NCBI GenBank assembly: GCA_024704765.1
Contig: JAKMXF010000065.1
Coordinates: 1-39,478 of the forward strand
Source of the DNA: Oopsacas minuta
Taxonomy: Eukaryota; Porifera; Hexactinellida; Lyssacinosida; Leucopsacidae
Length of the DNA stretch: 39,478 nt
Reading direction: 5' to 3'
Position 1 is the first letter of the stretch, and each line of letters starts with the position of its first letter. The position numbers and the translations under genes are program-made. Positions 10,196 to 19,454 of this stretch are shown here, piece after piece. The notes under the pieces were generated by a model. It had not been told where the DNA came from, did no database searches, and was given only the letters and a program-made list of their open reading frames with translations.

Positions 10196-11529
10196 CAGGG
10201 TGTTAAGAAATTGATGTCACCTTTTTGAAATTAAATAGAGCCATAAATTAACTATTTGAATCGTGTTTTAGCTTCCAATTCTTATTCTACGTATTTGAAA
10301 TAATAGAATTCCTGTAAATTCCGAAAATTATAGACACTAAAAATACTCTCTTGTTCAATTTTTCTTACTTTTCATATACAAGAAATAATCATGGTCAAAG
10401 AAGCTACTCTAGCTGTCCGTACACGTGCAGTTTGCATGATAGAAGCTGGGATTTTTATTAATAAAGTGGCCAAGGTTGTAGGAGTATCTGTCCGTACCAT
10501 TCGGCGCTGGTTGCTGAGGTCCAAGTCTGGTGAACCTCTACAGAACAGGAGGGGCCGTGGAAGGAAACGTCCGTCACGATGGTACCGAAAGTGGTCATTG
10601 CCAAGACAATCGGTAAAAAAATGAAATCCACACGAGTTATCTCCCAGAATCTCAAATCTAAAGGGTTTTCTATCTCCCACGTGACAGTACACTCGTATTT
10701 ACGCAAAAATCTGAAAGTTCGAACATACAAACCCCAGGTTCAACCCAAATTGACGGAAAAACAGAGGACGCTCGGATAAAATTCTGTAATGAAAGGAAGA
10801 ATTGGTCAATTGATAGCTGGCGAAGGGTTTATTCTCCGACGAGTCCTCCTTTGAGGTATTCCACACTCCAAATAAGCAAAACGACCGAGTTTGGGCGAAA
10901 TCTAGTTCAAATGTTCCTCCTACCGAAAAGGTCAAATTTCCTGGAAAAATCATGGTCTGGGGTGTGATGTCATACCGAGCCCTCTCACATCTCCACATTA
11001 TCCCCAAAGGACAAACTGTGACATCAGAATATTATGTGGAAGTTATATTGAAACAGTCTCTAATACCCAGCATGCTTCGAACGAGAGATTCAGGGACTAT
11101 TCTGGAGAGAAAATTGTTGCTAGAAAGGTCCAAAGCAATTTTTCAACAAGATGGGGCCCCAGCACATACCTCCAAAAGAAGCCAGGAATGGCTAAAAAAC
11201 AATATGCCAGGGTTTTGGACCAAGGACATATGGCCTCCAAACACACCAGACTTAAATCCTATTGAGAACCTCTTGGCTATTTTGCAAGCCAAACTGGATT
11301 CAATGGAGCGAGCAACCAACCTAAAAATGTTAGAAAAGCAGCTGATTTTGGCCTGGAAGGAAATCTCACCGGAGACACTAGAGAAACTCATAGCAGGGAT
11401 GCCCTCTCGCATTAATAAATGTTTAAAATTAAATGGAGATTACATAGGAAAGTAAATAGCACACCTTTCTAGTTCGCATTATTGAAATATGCATGGTATA
11501 AAATGGGACATCAATTTCTTAACACCCTG
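10196..11529 (+). mobile_element. Tc1/mariner DD37E element inserted in mariner
   Basis: The inverted repeats begin CAGGGTGTTAAGAAATTGAT at both ends (23 bp identical), flanked by TA at 10194-10195 and 11530-11531. Length is 1334 bp. Removing it rejoins the mariner reading frame across AGCAAG-TA-AGAAGC, which confirms the boundaries. It is a different family from the DD37D copies and from the elements at 17333-18583 and 29366-30707, whose ends begin CAGGGTGTCTC. Confidence 0.95.
10391..11455 (+). pseudogene. Tc1-like DD37E transposase, frameshifted
   Basis: ATG at 10391 opens a helix-turn-helix region (AGIFINKVAKVVGVSVRTIR, RWLLRSKSGE) and a GRGRKRP basic hook. Catalytic blocks follow: LFSDESSFEVFHTP (first D), VWGVMSYRALSHLHII, FQQDGAPAHTSKRSQEW (second D) and NTPDLNPIENLLAIL, with Glu 37 residues after the second Asp. 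That spacing is the DD37E arrangement. The end is RINKCLKLNGDYIGK with a stop at 11453-11455. Frameshifts near 10600, 10770 and 10820 separate the DNA-binding part from the catalytic part. The frame from 10829 to 11455 is open. Confidence 0.92.
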
Positions 11530-12069
11530 TATAAGAAGCGTTCATGGTTGAGGGGCGACGAACAACCGCGAAAATTCCTACGCACGACTTCAGAAAACCA
11601 AAGATTATGTATACCATCTTCTTTAGTAGTCATGGAATTGTTTAACAATTACTTTGTGAGAGTGGCAAGGCTGTCGTTACTGCTACTGTCCATACAGAGC
11701 AAGTGCTTCCAAATTTGATAAAAATATAGAAAAATACCACCCGAAACCGGAACTCGAAGAATGAAGATTTTAATTGCTAACGTCAGTTCCCATACAGCTA
11801 AGCCTACCAAAAATTTTATTGGATGTAGAAGGGGTAGAATTACTTCCCCATCCACCATACTCACCAGACCTAGTTCCGTGTGATTTTTAGCTATTCCCCA
11901 AGCTTAAAATCTACCTTCAAGGCAAAGACTTTAACAAATTACAAGCCATCGGAACGGGCCTGTACCAGTACTTCAAATCCATGCCCGAAGAAGAGTACAG
12001 AAATGTGTTTTACAAGTGGGTGAAAAGGTTAAAACTTGTGTATCTGCAGGAGGGGATTACTTTGAATAA

Positions 12070-12627
12070 ATAATATAGTGAATTAGTTTGCATAGTGTTT
12101 GTATCATTTTCTATGATATCACCAGCAAGATTTATTCAACGCCTTAGTATATTGAAACATACTAATGTAGCTAATAGACAAGCTGGAAATAGCAAATACA
12201 GATACTTTCCAGTTTCCAACTCTTCAGCTTTCCTATTTCCTATCGAAAGACTTTTGTTGTCACTCGTCCAAGGATACATGCATTCAAAATTCATATCGAG
12301 AGTAGCTTGCCTTGATTACTGTTCAGAGACACAGTTATTGTAATTCCTAACAAAACCAACTTTGTTACTTTAATGTTTAGAGACGAACTTAATGGGGTAG
12401 AATATCTACTATTGGTAGTAGAGTTGTTTTGCAGAAATTGGTCCCCCACATTCCTATATTAATCATTGCGATCAATTATGATGACTTAGCACTTTTTAGG
12501 TTCTTCTCACATTAGTACTTATACACACTTATGTAATCGTAATTTAATAATTGTTTCTAACCTGCGTAATACGTACACAAGGAAATAAGCGGAAAAATTC
12601 TAAGAATCAATAAATATAATCAAAGCC
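12070..12627. other. intergenic, nothing recognised
   Basis: This follows the mariner stop codon. No convincing ORF, repeat or RNA gene is visible on either strand. The mariner 3' inverted repeat should be near the left edge, but I could not identify it. Confidence 0.5.
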
Positions 12628-12948
12628 TTAAATATCAATCGGCTTAGAGCACATGAAAGTTAAATACGATCTTTCAGAATCAGAGTGAGTTTTACTTTGT
12701 TCATGTGAATAAAATCCACGATCTTTTTCCAAAGCTTTTTTCCAATTGTCGAAACCGGTTTCTGAAAATGCCTTGTCTGCATGCCCACCAAATAGTGAAG
12801 CAGACGAATTAGTGAACAATCTGCAAAAGAAACAGAATGCTCTTTGCTTGCGTAGGCTATATTCTAACCATTTGAATATAGAATACCATTCAATTCGGAA
12901 ACATCTTCCTTCATATTTTGATTGTCCTGAAAGAGGTTGTAAAGGACC
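12628..12948 (-). pseudogene. TTF-type zinc-finger hAT transposase, N-terminal fragment
   Basis: The frame opens with GPLQPLSGQSKY, then shows a conserved aromatic block (WYSIFKWLEYSLRKQRAFC) followed by CFFCRLF, a glycine-rich patch and FSETGFDNWKKALEKDRGFY. It ends SKPIDI with a stop. This order (GPxQP, WLEYS, C-FPCRLF, GFxxWK..L..H) is typical of the TTF-type finger found ahead of hAT transposases of the ZMYM1 group. No catalytic core follows. It abuts the ORF at 12955-14129, so a rearrangement or truncated insertion joined the two. Confidence 0.75.
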
Positions 12949-12954
12949 ATGACT

Positions 12955-14129
12955 TCATCTTTCGAGTCGCTTACGACGTATGGAGTCGTTAAGATGGTAT
13001 ACGTTTTTGCTCTTATAGGACTTCTTGAAGCATAACGGAGAAGTAATAATTACACTCAGGGGACTCGTAACCCATGGATAAACCAGGTTATCGACAAAAT
13101 TATCATTCTGTAGACACATAAGTAGTTTAGTGAAACCACGACCAAAGTCTAATCCAAGCTTGAAATGAAGATCATGTACCGATATTTCTCCGCTGATATT
13201 AAAGATCTTTTCTATCAGGGCATCGATATTGCAACATCTCACTATCCAGGAGTTCCTATATTCTGACTTGTATTTCTCTTTACTATAGTCCAGCTTAATC
13301 TGGATGCATTCCAATATTTCGCCGCACAACAAATGTCGTTCTCTATAGTAGCTATCCATTGATGGACATGGTACTCCAACATCCCTAATAATTCGAGTTA
13401 CTACCTTTAACTGCTTATTAGACAATGACATTCCAGAACACTTCAAATTCGCGATGCGAGAGAAATCCATTTTTGGTAATTTAGCTGGACTTTCGTCAGT
13501 ACTGGAAGACGAGACAGAAAGATGAAACGGATTCCTACCTGAGGTTTCAGGCAACTGAATTGAAGATTTGTTGTGGCTACATTCATGTAATCTTTGGTAT
13601 AAATTAACACCAACGAATGTATTAATAGTGTTGTGGTGTTGCAACATATTATGCGCGTTGGTAATCAATGTCTTTTTCGGACAGTTATGACTAACTCCAG
13701 GAGTAACACGACTCGCACATTTGTTGCATATCTTGATCGTCTTTTGAGGTGAATTGATTTTTGGTCTTCCTGGCTTTATACGGATTATCGAAGATGAAAC
13801 TTGATTCTTGCGACCGAACCTTGAAATTTCGGTGCACATTGAACATAGGTTCCCAATGCGGTAGGTGTTTAAGCGCGTATTACGAATTACGGGCCAATCA
13901 TATCGTGGGGGTGTTTTCCTCGTCGTATCCCCTGAGGACAGAGTAAACAAGTAGAACTTACAAGTATTACACACGATATAAGAGCGATTATCTTCTAAAA
14001 TATAGATTGGTTCCAAATATTGATTGTATAAATCACCTAACATAGTGCCCTTTAGGTGATTATTCCTCAAAACAATTTTGCCAACTTTCGAACAACACCA
14101 ACGAGAAATTCTTGTTTTTGCATGTTTCC
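12955..14129 (-). CDS. Cys-rich transposon-like ORF with LDFGRGF motif, truncated
   Basis: The frame is open from about 14129 to TGA at 12955; the first 20 codons have no ATG. Cysteine pairs appear as WCCSKVGK, YIVCNTCKFYL, GNLCSMC and KICNKCASRV followed by SHNC, arranged like a zinc-binding N-terminus. A Ser-rich linker follows (SVSSSSTDESPAK), then a helical region. Near the end is HDLHFKLGLDFGRGFTKLLMC, which resembles the acidic-glycine motif ahead of FLKICL in an abundant uncharacterised protein family that I recall from cnidarians and arthropods. The remaining catalytic half expected in such proteins is missing. Its 5' side abuts the truncated Tc1-like copy at 14129. The family link rests on memory of the motif pattern. 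Confidence 0.5.
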
Positions 14130-14573
14130 GTAGTCGGATTCAGCGAAGTCCGCAACGTTCGATGCGAAAAATGGCGCTAGAACTCAAAATATGAAGAGAA
14201 TCCGTCCGAACTATTGTGAAGAGCGATATGGGCCTATTTCCTTACAAAAAGAGGAAGGTTCACTTTATTTCGGCACAGATTAAAGAAAAGAGACTAGCCA
14301 GGAGCAAGGCCTTACTCGCCCGGCTCACAAGTTTTGGCAAAGATGGAATTTTGTTCTCGGATCAGAAATTATTCACGGTCGAGCAGGCGTACAATCGTCA
14401 AAAACGATCGTGTATTGTCCTCTTCTCCATCTTCCATACCACAAGAGTATCGATGCGTCCAAAGAGTTCAGCATCCTCAGTGGTGATGGTTTGGGCGGCG
14501 ATGTCCGAAAAAGGCCATACTTCACTGGTTTTCATCCCACCGGACGTAAAAATAAACGCTGTTAAATATCAGG

Positions 14574-16824
14574 CAGTGGCGTAGCCAGGAATAGTTGGAA
14601 TGGGGGGCAATTAAAATTATTTATTACACTAAACATAACAAATAACCTAATTACCAATATATTATATTACGCGTATCAATTTATTTTAATGAATATACTA
14701 TGAATGATGTCTATCGAAATCTAATCAACACAGCACATACTAAGATAATTGTAATCTCCTATCTGCCATGGATACAAACTTAGAAATTAGGTCTTCATTA
14801 TCTAGAGAAAGCAGAATTTCTTTCTCTATTGAGCAAAACATCAATTATTCTAGACGATCTTCGCACATTGTAGACCGTAACTTAGTTTAATCAAAGACAA
14901 TTTAGAAAAACTTTTTTCTGCATGGGCTGTAGTCACTAGTAGTGTGTATAATATTCGATACATGTAGCGGAGTTCTGTGTATGAATGAGGTAATTCGTTA
15001 TAAACATCAAGTAAAGGAGTGTCTTGTTTTATAAAATGCCTTGCTAGGTTCCATTCAGCTATAAAACGGTCTGGAGATATTTTTTTGTATTGATGAACAA
15101 GTTTTAGAAGATTTTCCTCTGCGTCAATGGCTTCAAAATTCCTTGGATCCAAAAATGCAAAATTACTTAATTGATTGGGGAAGCGAGAATTAATCTCAGA
15201 AATCATACTATCGACCAATGCTTCGTGAAAGTTTACTCTCAAATTATCTTTTGGTGAAAATATTATTCCTGTAGAAGGATTATTATCAACTCTGCAAGAA
15301 ACTCTTCTTGAACGTTGAGTGCTAAATTCAGTATTGAGGCCTAACTTTATCGCGAAATTCTCTGCTTTACTAAACGCATCCAACCAGACGTTTTCAGTAC
15401 GTAATCTCTGTAGTTCAATTTTTAAAACATGGATCTGTTTGTTTGCCGTTAATAGGTCTATTTGACAACTCTGCAATGTTTCACTTATTATATTGATAGC
15501 TAAAAGGATAGGAGTAACTGTGACAAGAGAAATTACAAAGTTGAAAGTAGATATACTCGCTAAAAGGCCAGTAGCTGTACCTCTAGAATTACCATCTGTA
15601 GTAGTAGCACAAACATGTTCAATTGTATCCAAAACTGATTTGAATATAACTTCATTTAGTAATCGTTGACAAGAAGACGCCCTGCAATTCCACCTTGTGT
15701 CGGATAGACCAACTAAGTGTAAAGGACGTTGATCAGATTGTATCTCTCTCTGTCTCTCAATAAAATAACCATGTCGCTGCGCACTACCTTCAATAAATGT
15801 GTATACTAATTCCACTATTCCAAAGAATTTACTTGCTTGAATGTTTCTATGATTACAAACAGAATTCACTAACACTCGATTCAGACTATGGGAATAACAA
15901 TGAGTGAATAGTGCTAGTGGATTTAACTCGCGAATTCTTGCTTGTACACCTTTGCGAATCCCAGACATGTTGCTTCCTCGTCATAACCTTGGCCAACTAT
16001 GTCTTCAACTTGTAATCCAAGACTGTTTAGTTTTTTAATTAGAATATTTGTAATTTCTTCTCCAGTAGTAATAGGATTTTCTAATAAAGCAACAAAAACT
16101 CTCTGAAATTTTCAATTTAAAGGGCTCACATATCTGACAATAACAGTAAGCTGTTCTTTATGAGATACATCAGTTGTTTCATCCATCAATACTGCAAAAA
16201 TACCTGCCCCTTTAATGCAACCAACAATTTTACTTCTGATTTCATTCCCAATAATCGAAATCATTTCATTTTGAATTTGTGGACTAAGGTACATTCGATT
16301 CTTATTTGAGTTTGTTAAGTGCCCATTCAAGACATCATCTCCATTGTTTGCCAAAAAATGTACAAATTCAATATATTCACCTCTATTATTTGAGATAATA
16401 CTTTCATCGTGACCACGAAAAGGTAACGAAAGCTTCTCTAAAAGCTTCACAATACTGAATAACTTTCCGATCATTTTTCTGTTTCAAATTATAGCGTGTG
16501 ATCGATTAGTTTGTTGTTGACATAGTGCTTAAATATTATGTAATCCTTAGGGGGATCTTAACATAGATCTCTAGATTCAAATTCGATGCAGTTGCATCTT
16601 CTTAATCTCTCCATTTGATAAACAAATAAATTTAATCTAATAAAACAATTTTGGAATACCAATGCATAATATAATAGATAAGTAATTTAATGGTAAATCA
16701 TAATTTATTCCAGTTCCCAGTACTTGGTTGAAATAGGAACACTACTAAAGGCCGGACAAAAACGTTTGTTCACAATAGAAAGGGGGGGCAAGTGCCCCCC
16801 TTGCCCCCCGTGGCTACGCCACTG
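14574..16824 (-). mobile_element. hAT element (ZMYM1-like) with 8-bp TSD ATATCAGG
   Basis: The inverted repeats are CAGTGGCGTAGCCA and TGGCTACGCCACTG. The 8-bp duplication ATATCAGG is perfect at 14566-14573 and 16825-16832, and lies in the KYQ-EL codons of the host Tc1-like gene. Length is 2251 bp. The right subterminal region contains G-run and C-run blocks (GGGGGGGC and GCCCCCC) that could form a hairpin. Coding strand is minus. It is the youngest layer of the 14.1-18.8 kb stack. Confidence 0.95.
14850..16474 (-). pseudogene. hAT transposase, DUF4371/ZMYM1 type, frameshifted
   Basis: From 16474 downward: LPFRGHDESIISNNRGEYIE and the first acidic block IFAVLMDETTDVSHKEQLTV, RYVSP, then a stop at 16112-16114. 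The same frame continues as RVFVALLENP...ITNILIKKLN...VGQGYDE. A frameshift near 15980 leads into SNMSGIRKGVQARIRE. After it come FTHCYSHSLNRVLV and LSDTRWNCRASSCQRL. The C-terminal dimerisation part follows (LLVTTAHAEKSFSKLSLIK). The order and the DETTDV / GQGYDG / CxxHxLN / TRW / E-SFS landmarks are those of the DUF4371 hAT group. An N-terminal TTF finger is not found in the element. Confidence 0.9.
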
Positions 16825-17332
16825 ATATCAGGAGCTCGTTTTAGAGCCAATAGTGAGAGGCCTTGGTATGACCATGTTCAATAATCGTCCATTTTTATTC
16901 CAGCAAGATGGTGCGCCAGCCCACACAGCGAAAGTCAACCAACAGTGGTTACGAAACAATATCCCAAACATCATCTCCAAGGAGGAATGGCCTCCTTCCA
17001 GCCCAGATCTCAACCCGACGGACTTCTTGTTGTGGTCGATATTGGAGACAAATGCGTGCACTACTTCTCACAAGAGTATCAAGTCTCTAAATTACCTCCT
17101 TATCCCTCGAATGGGCAAAAATCCCGCAGGAAAGGTTGCGTGCCGCTGTCGAGTCCGTCCTCAAGCGGCTAAGAGCTGTCATCAAAAATAAAGGGGCTAT
17201 ATCGAACAATTGAATATATTATGAATCTATATTTAGTTTGCTAAGTTATAGCATAATTTCAAGTGAATATCTTAGTTCATGCTTTAGTTATAATAGATTT
17301 TCAATGGGACAGAACTTATTTGTCACCCTGTA

Positions 17333-18394
17333 TATTTACCATCCAATTCGATGCAAGTTTTAACTCTATCCGCATTCCATCTACTAACGTTTGCAAAGAA
17401 CTTGGCTGTAGAGCTTCCCAGGCAGATTCGAGCTGCAATTTCAGGTCCGAAATATTTTTGCCGGCTCCCTCTTGTTCAGTTCTTCCTCAAGATATCCCCA
17501 TAGGTTTTCAAGTGGATTTCAGTCAGGAGAGTTCCCCGGCCATTGAGATTTCTCCCAATGGTTTGGTAGGTTCTCCTTGCACCAACCTTGGGTCATTTCG
17601 GACGTGTGAGCAGGGGCACCGTCCTGCATAAAAACAACCGTTGACATGTTTGGTACCATTTTCATCTCCAAAACTGATCCATTATTTTGAGTTCTGCGAA
17701 GGGTATCCAAATAAGACTTAGCCAGGATCTCATCTATATAGTAGGCTGTATTCACTGTCTGTTTGAGAGGGATTAAGTGTATTTCGATATAGCTCGAAAG
17801 CTCATCATCCCCAAACCATGAATTTCGGGGGAAATTTCACCGTTTCCTGTAGCATGATGTTCGAGCTATTCTTGGCCAATATCCTATCATTTTGGTGATT
17901 TGTTGGTTGAAATTGCTCGAAATAAGATTCGTCAGAACAAAGGATGTTTCTCCAGTTAGCAACAGTAGAGTTTTGCTTTGTCAGACAGAAATCTAATCTG
18001 TTTTAGCTCTGTTATACAGAGAGTTTTGGCTGTTTGGGTCGCTTATAGGGCCTAACTCACAAATCCTTTGTTAAATAGCGATGAATGGTGTCTTTTGAGA
18101 CAGGAGCACAAGTTCTAGTGATTTATTTAGCAATTCGTTGCGTTGACTTGTGTTGTTTCCCAAAAGATTTTGCAATAATGATTTTGGACCGCCTTTTTAG
18201 CTTTTTGGGCCCTGCAACCCCCTTTCTATGTTGGAGGACTTTTGAAGAATTATACCGTGCCAACCATCTCGAACCGTTCGGATATCCTTTCCAAATTTGT
18301 TTGCTACATAGTTCTGAGTAGAACCTGCGAGTAACATACCGATAGCACGATTTCTAACCTGTAATTTATTTTCATTGACATCCATATTCGGCAT
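17333..18394 (-). pseudogene. Tc1-like DD37E transposase, frameshifted
   Basis: ATG at 18394 begins MPNMDVNENKLQVRNRAIG, with a helix-turn-helix segment (AGSTQNYVANKFGKDIRTV). The first catalytic block (CSDESYFEQF) reads near 17935. The second is FMQDGAPAHTSEMTQGW in 17519-17755, followed by WPGNSPD and then a stop where the family has Leu in DLNPIEN. The C-terminal residues end at the TA where the neighbouring element inserted. Multiple frameshifts between 17755 and 18197 break it. The gene at 29573-30635 is the closest relative in this window. Confidence 0.85.
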
Positions 18395-18583
18395 AAATCC
18401 AGTCAGGGTAAAGAGAACAAAACTTTTTAAATACTTATAAAATAGCAGCTATAATATTTCGAGTTGAATAACAGTTATATTTCAATTCTTCAATCACTAT
18501 AACTAATGTCTATACTGTTTTAAGGTCAGTTATAGCATTTTTTGTGCCATAGCACAATAGAGCAATAATTTTGAGACAACCTG
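17333..18583 (-). mobile_element. Tc1/mariner DD37E element, 3' end lost
   Basis: The 5' end (right side on the plus strand) has the repeat CAGGTTGTCTCAAAATTATT on the minus strand, with TA at 18584-18585. It belongs to the same family as the complete element at 29366-30707 (CAGGGTGTCTCGAAATTATT). The 3' end is missing because the DD37D element ending at 17330 inserted into its last codons. Its own target is the 3' end of a GTF2IRD2-like hAT copy, which continues at 18586. Confidence 0.88.
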
Positions 18584-18585
18584 TA

Positions 18586-18845
18586 TAGTGAATATCCACT
18601 AATTCTACTAAAATCCTTGAAAGAATTGATGTATCCATTTTAGCAGAAAATATTTATTATTTCCTGTTAGTACAAATTTCATAGCTATAATTAACACAAC
18701 TAACTGAGATCTATATATCACCATCTACTAAATACAGTATCTGATTAGATTTAATGGGGAATTGGTAATTCTTGCACTTTGACAATGCCTTTGAAATATC
18801 AATCGAAAAATTGGTAGTAGATAATCATAGGACTGCATCCAAATG
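18586..18845 (-). mobile_element. hAT 3'-end fragment (second copy of the 6010-9646 family)
   Basis: This stretch aligns with 6104-6366 at high identity; both contain AATTCTACTAAAATCCTTGA, ATTTTAGCAGAAAATATTTA and AAATTGGTAGTAG. It carries the last codons of the hAT transposase (HLDAVL) and most of the 3' untranslated region, but not the terminal repeat. It is bounded by the Tc1-like element on the left and by an unrelated transposase fragment on the right. Confidence 0.88.
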
Positions 18846-19130
18846 AGAACGATAAACCCCGCCTTTTGTTAATTTGCAAGTCAACTTCCTCACAGATAAC
18901 CTAGGATTGTTGATTGCCAAACTAACAAGTGATCTAGCATTATTTGCTTTGACCTGACGTTGTTTCCCGGAGCCAATCTTTCTATCAACGGATTCAGCAT
19001 TCCTCAATTTGGAAACAGTGTGATAAACTGTACTTTTTGGAACTCCAGTTCTTCGAGATAAATCCATACAATTCGTGATTCCTGTGTTGAAAAGTATCTT
19101 GATATTGTTACGCTGTTCTTGCTCGTTCAT
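18846..19130 (-). pseudogene. Tc1/mariner-type N-terminal DNA-binding fragment
   Basis: ATG at 19130 opens MNEQEQRNNIKILFNTGITN followed by the helix-turn-helix CMDLSRRTGVPKSTVYHTVSK, a GSGKQRQ basic stretch and a second helical domain (LAINNPRLSVRKLTCKL). This is the paired-type DNA-binding half of a Tc1/mariner transposase, different from the other families here. No catalytic domain follows. The frame runs straight into hAT sequence, so its last six residues (HLDAVL) come from the hAT. It is a fusion by truncation, with no sign of selection. Confidence 0.75.
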
Positions 19131-19266
19131 TTTAAGGTTTTGAATTGATGAAAGTAAAGAATTATTAGCGAAGAAAAAAAGTGTTGCAAGAAACTCAAGT
19201 GAGGAATATTTATATAGAATATATAATTAGTGACAAAGTATAAATTGAAATATTTTGTAATCGCAG

Positions 19267-19302
19267 CACAGTGGCACGAAATGACAGTTTGGTGGAAATA
19301 GC
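19267..19302 (+). repeat. RAG1L terminal inverted repeat, 3' side of the gene
   Basis: It has the heptamer-like CACAGTG, identical to the V(D)J recombination signal heptamer, then GCACGA, then a 19-base gap from heptamer end to the conserved block TGGAAATAGC (19293-19302). No ACAAAAACC nonamer is evident. Confidence 0.88.
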
Positions 19303-19454
19303 AATTTATGTAACAGATATGCATTTATGATGTATTATTGACGTATAGGTTATCTACCATATACAACAGATTTACACTATCAGAATTTATAAACGGCTTC
19401 GGAATCACGAGTTATGACGTCATTGGAATGTCAATATAGTTTTTAGAAATATAC

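Larger units (their letters stand above)
9756..12069 (+). pseudogene. mariner DD34D transposase, split by a Tc1-like insertion
   Basis: The 5' part (9756-10193) shows the mariner DNA-binding region: RYTVKRF, YRSGDADLTDLPPSGRP, then YRSICAKWVLHKLSENQ. After the 1334-bp insertion the gene resumes at 11532. It continues through the PTHDFRKPKIMYTIFFSSHG block, VSSHTAKPTKNF, PHPPYSPDLVPCDF and the closing KWVKRL...GDYFE, with TAA at 12067-12069. The second catalytic position reads Asn instead of Asp (LIANVSSH). Its spacing to the PCDF Asp is the 34 residues of mariner. Several frameshifts (for example near 10005, 11640, 11815 and 12020) and in-frame stops are present. I could not define its terminal repeats. 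Confidence 0.88.
14129..17222 (+). pseudogene. Tc1-like DD37D transposase, truncated and split
   Basis: The left part (14216-14573) encodes DMGLFPYKKRKVHFIS, the first catalytic block as FSDQKLFTVEQ (Gln replaces the Glu of copy 1), VMVWAAMSEKG and INAVKYQ. The hAT insertion falls exactly inside the KYQELVLEP block. The right part resumes with RGLGMTMFNNRPF, FQQDGAPAHTAKVNQQW and SPDLNPTDFLLWSILE, keeping the third Asp. Frameshifts near 14400 and 17085 and the missing N-terminus make it non-functional. Outside the insertion it is close to copy 1 in sequence. Confidence 0.9.
14129..17330 (+). mobile_element. Tc1/mariner DD37D element, 5' truncated (copy 2)
   Basis: Homology to copy 1 (8178-9488, opposite orientation) begins abruptly at 14129 within the DNA-binding region. 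It runs to a normal 3' end, whose terminal repeat on the opposite strand begins CAGGGTGACAAATAAGTTCT, with TA at 17331-17332. A 2251-bp hAT (14574-16824) interrupts it. Its 3' end lies inside the last codons of another Tc1-like gene (17333-18583), so it inserted there. The missing 5' part was lost by deletion or rearrangement. Confidence 0.92.

Noticed and set aside
12746-12952. Plus-strand ORF ending PERGCKGP
   Set aside because: The minus strand of the same bases encodes the TTF-type finger with conserved GPLQP and CFFCRLF motifs.
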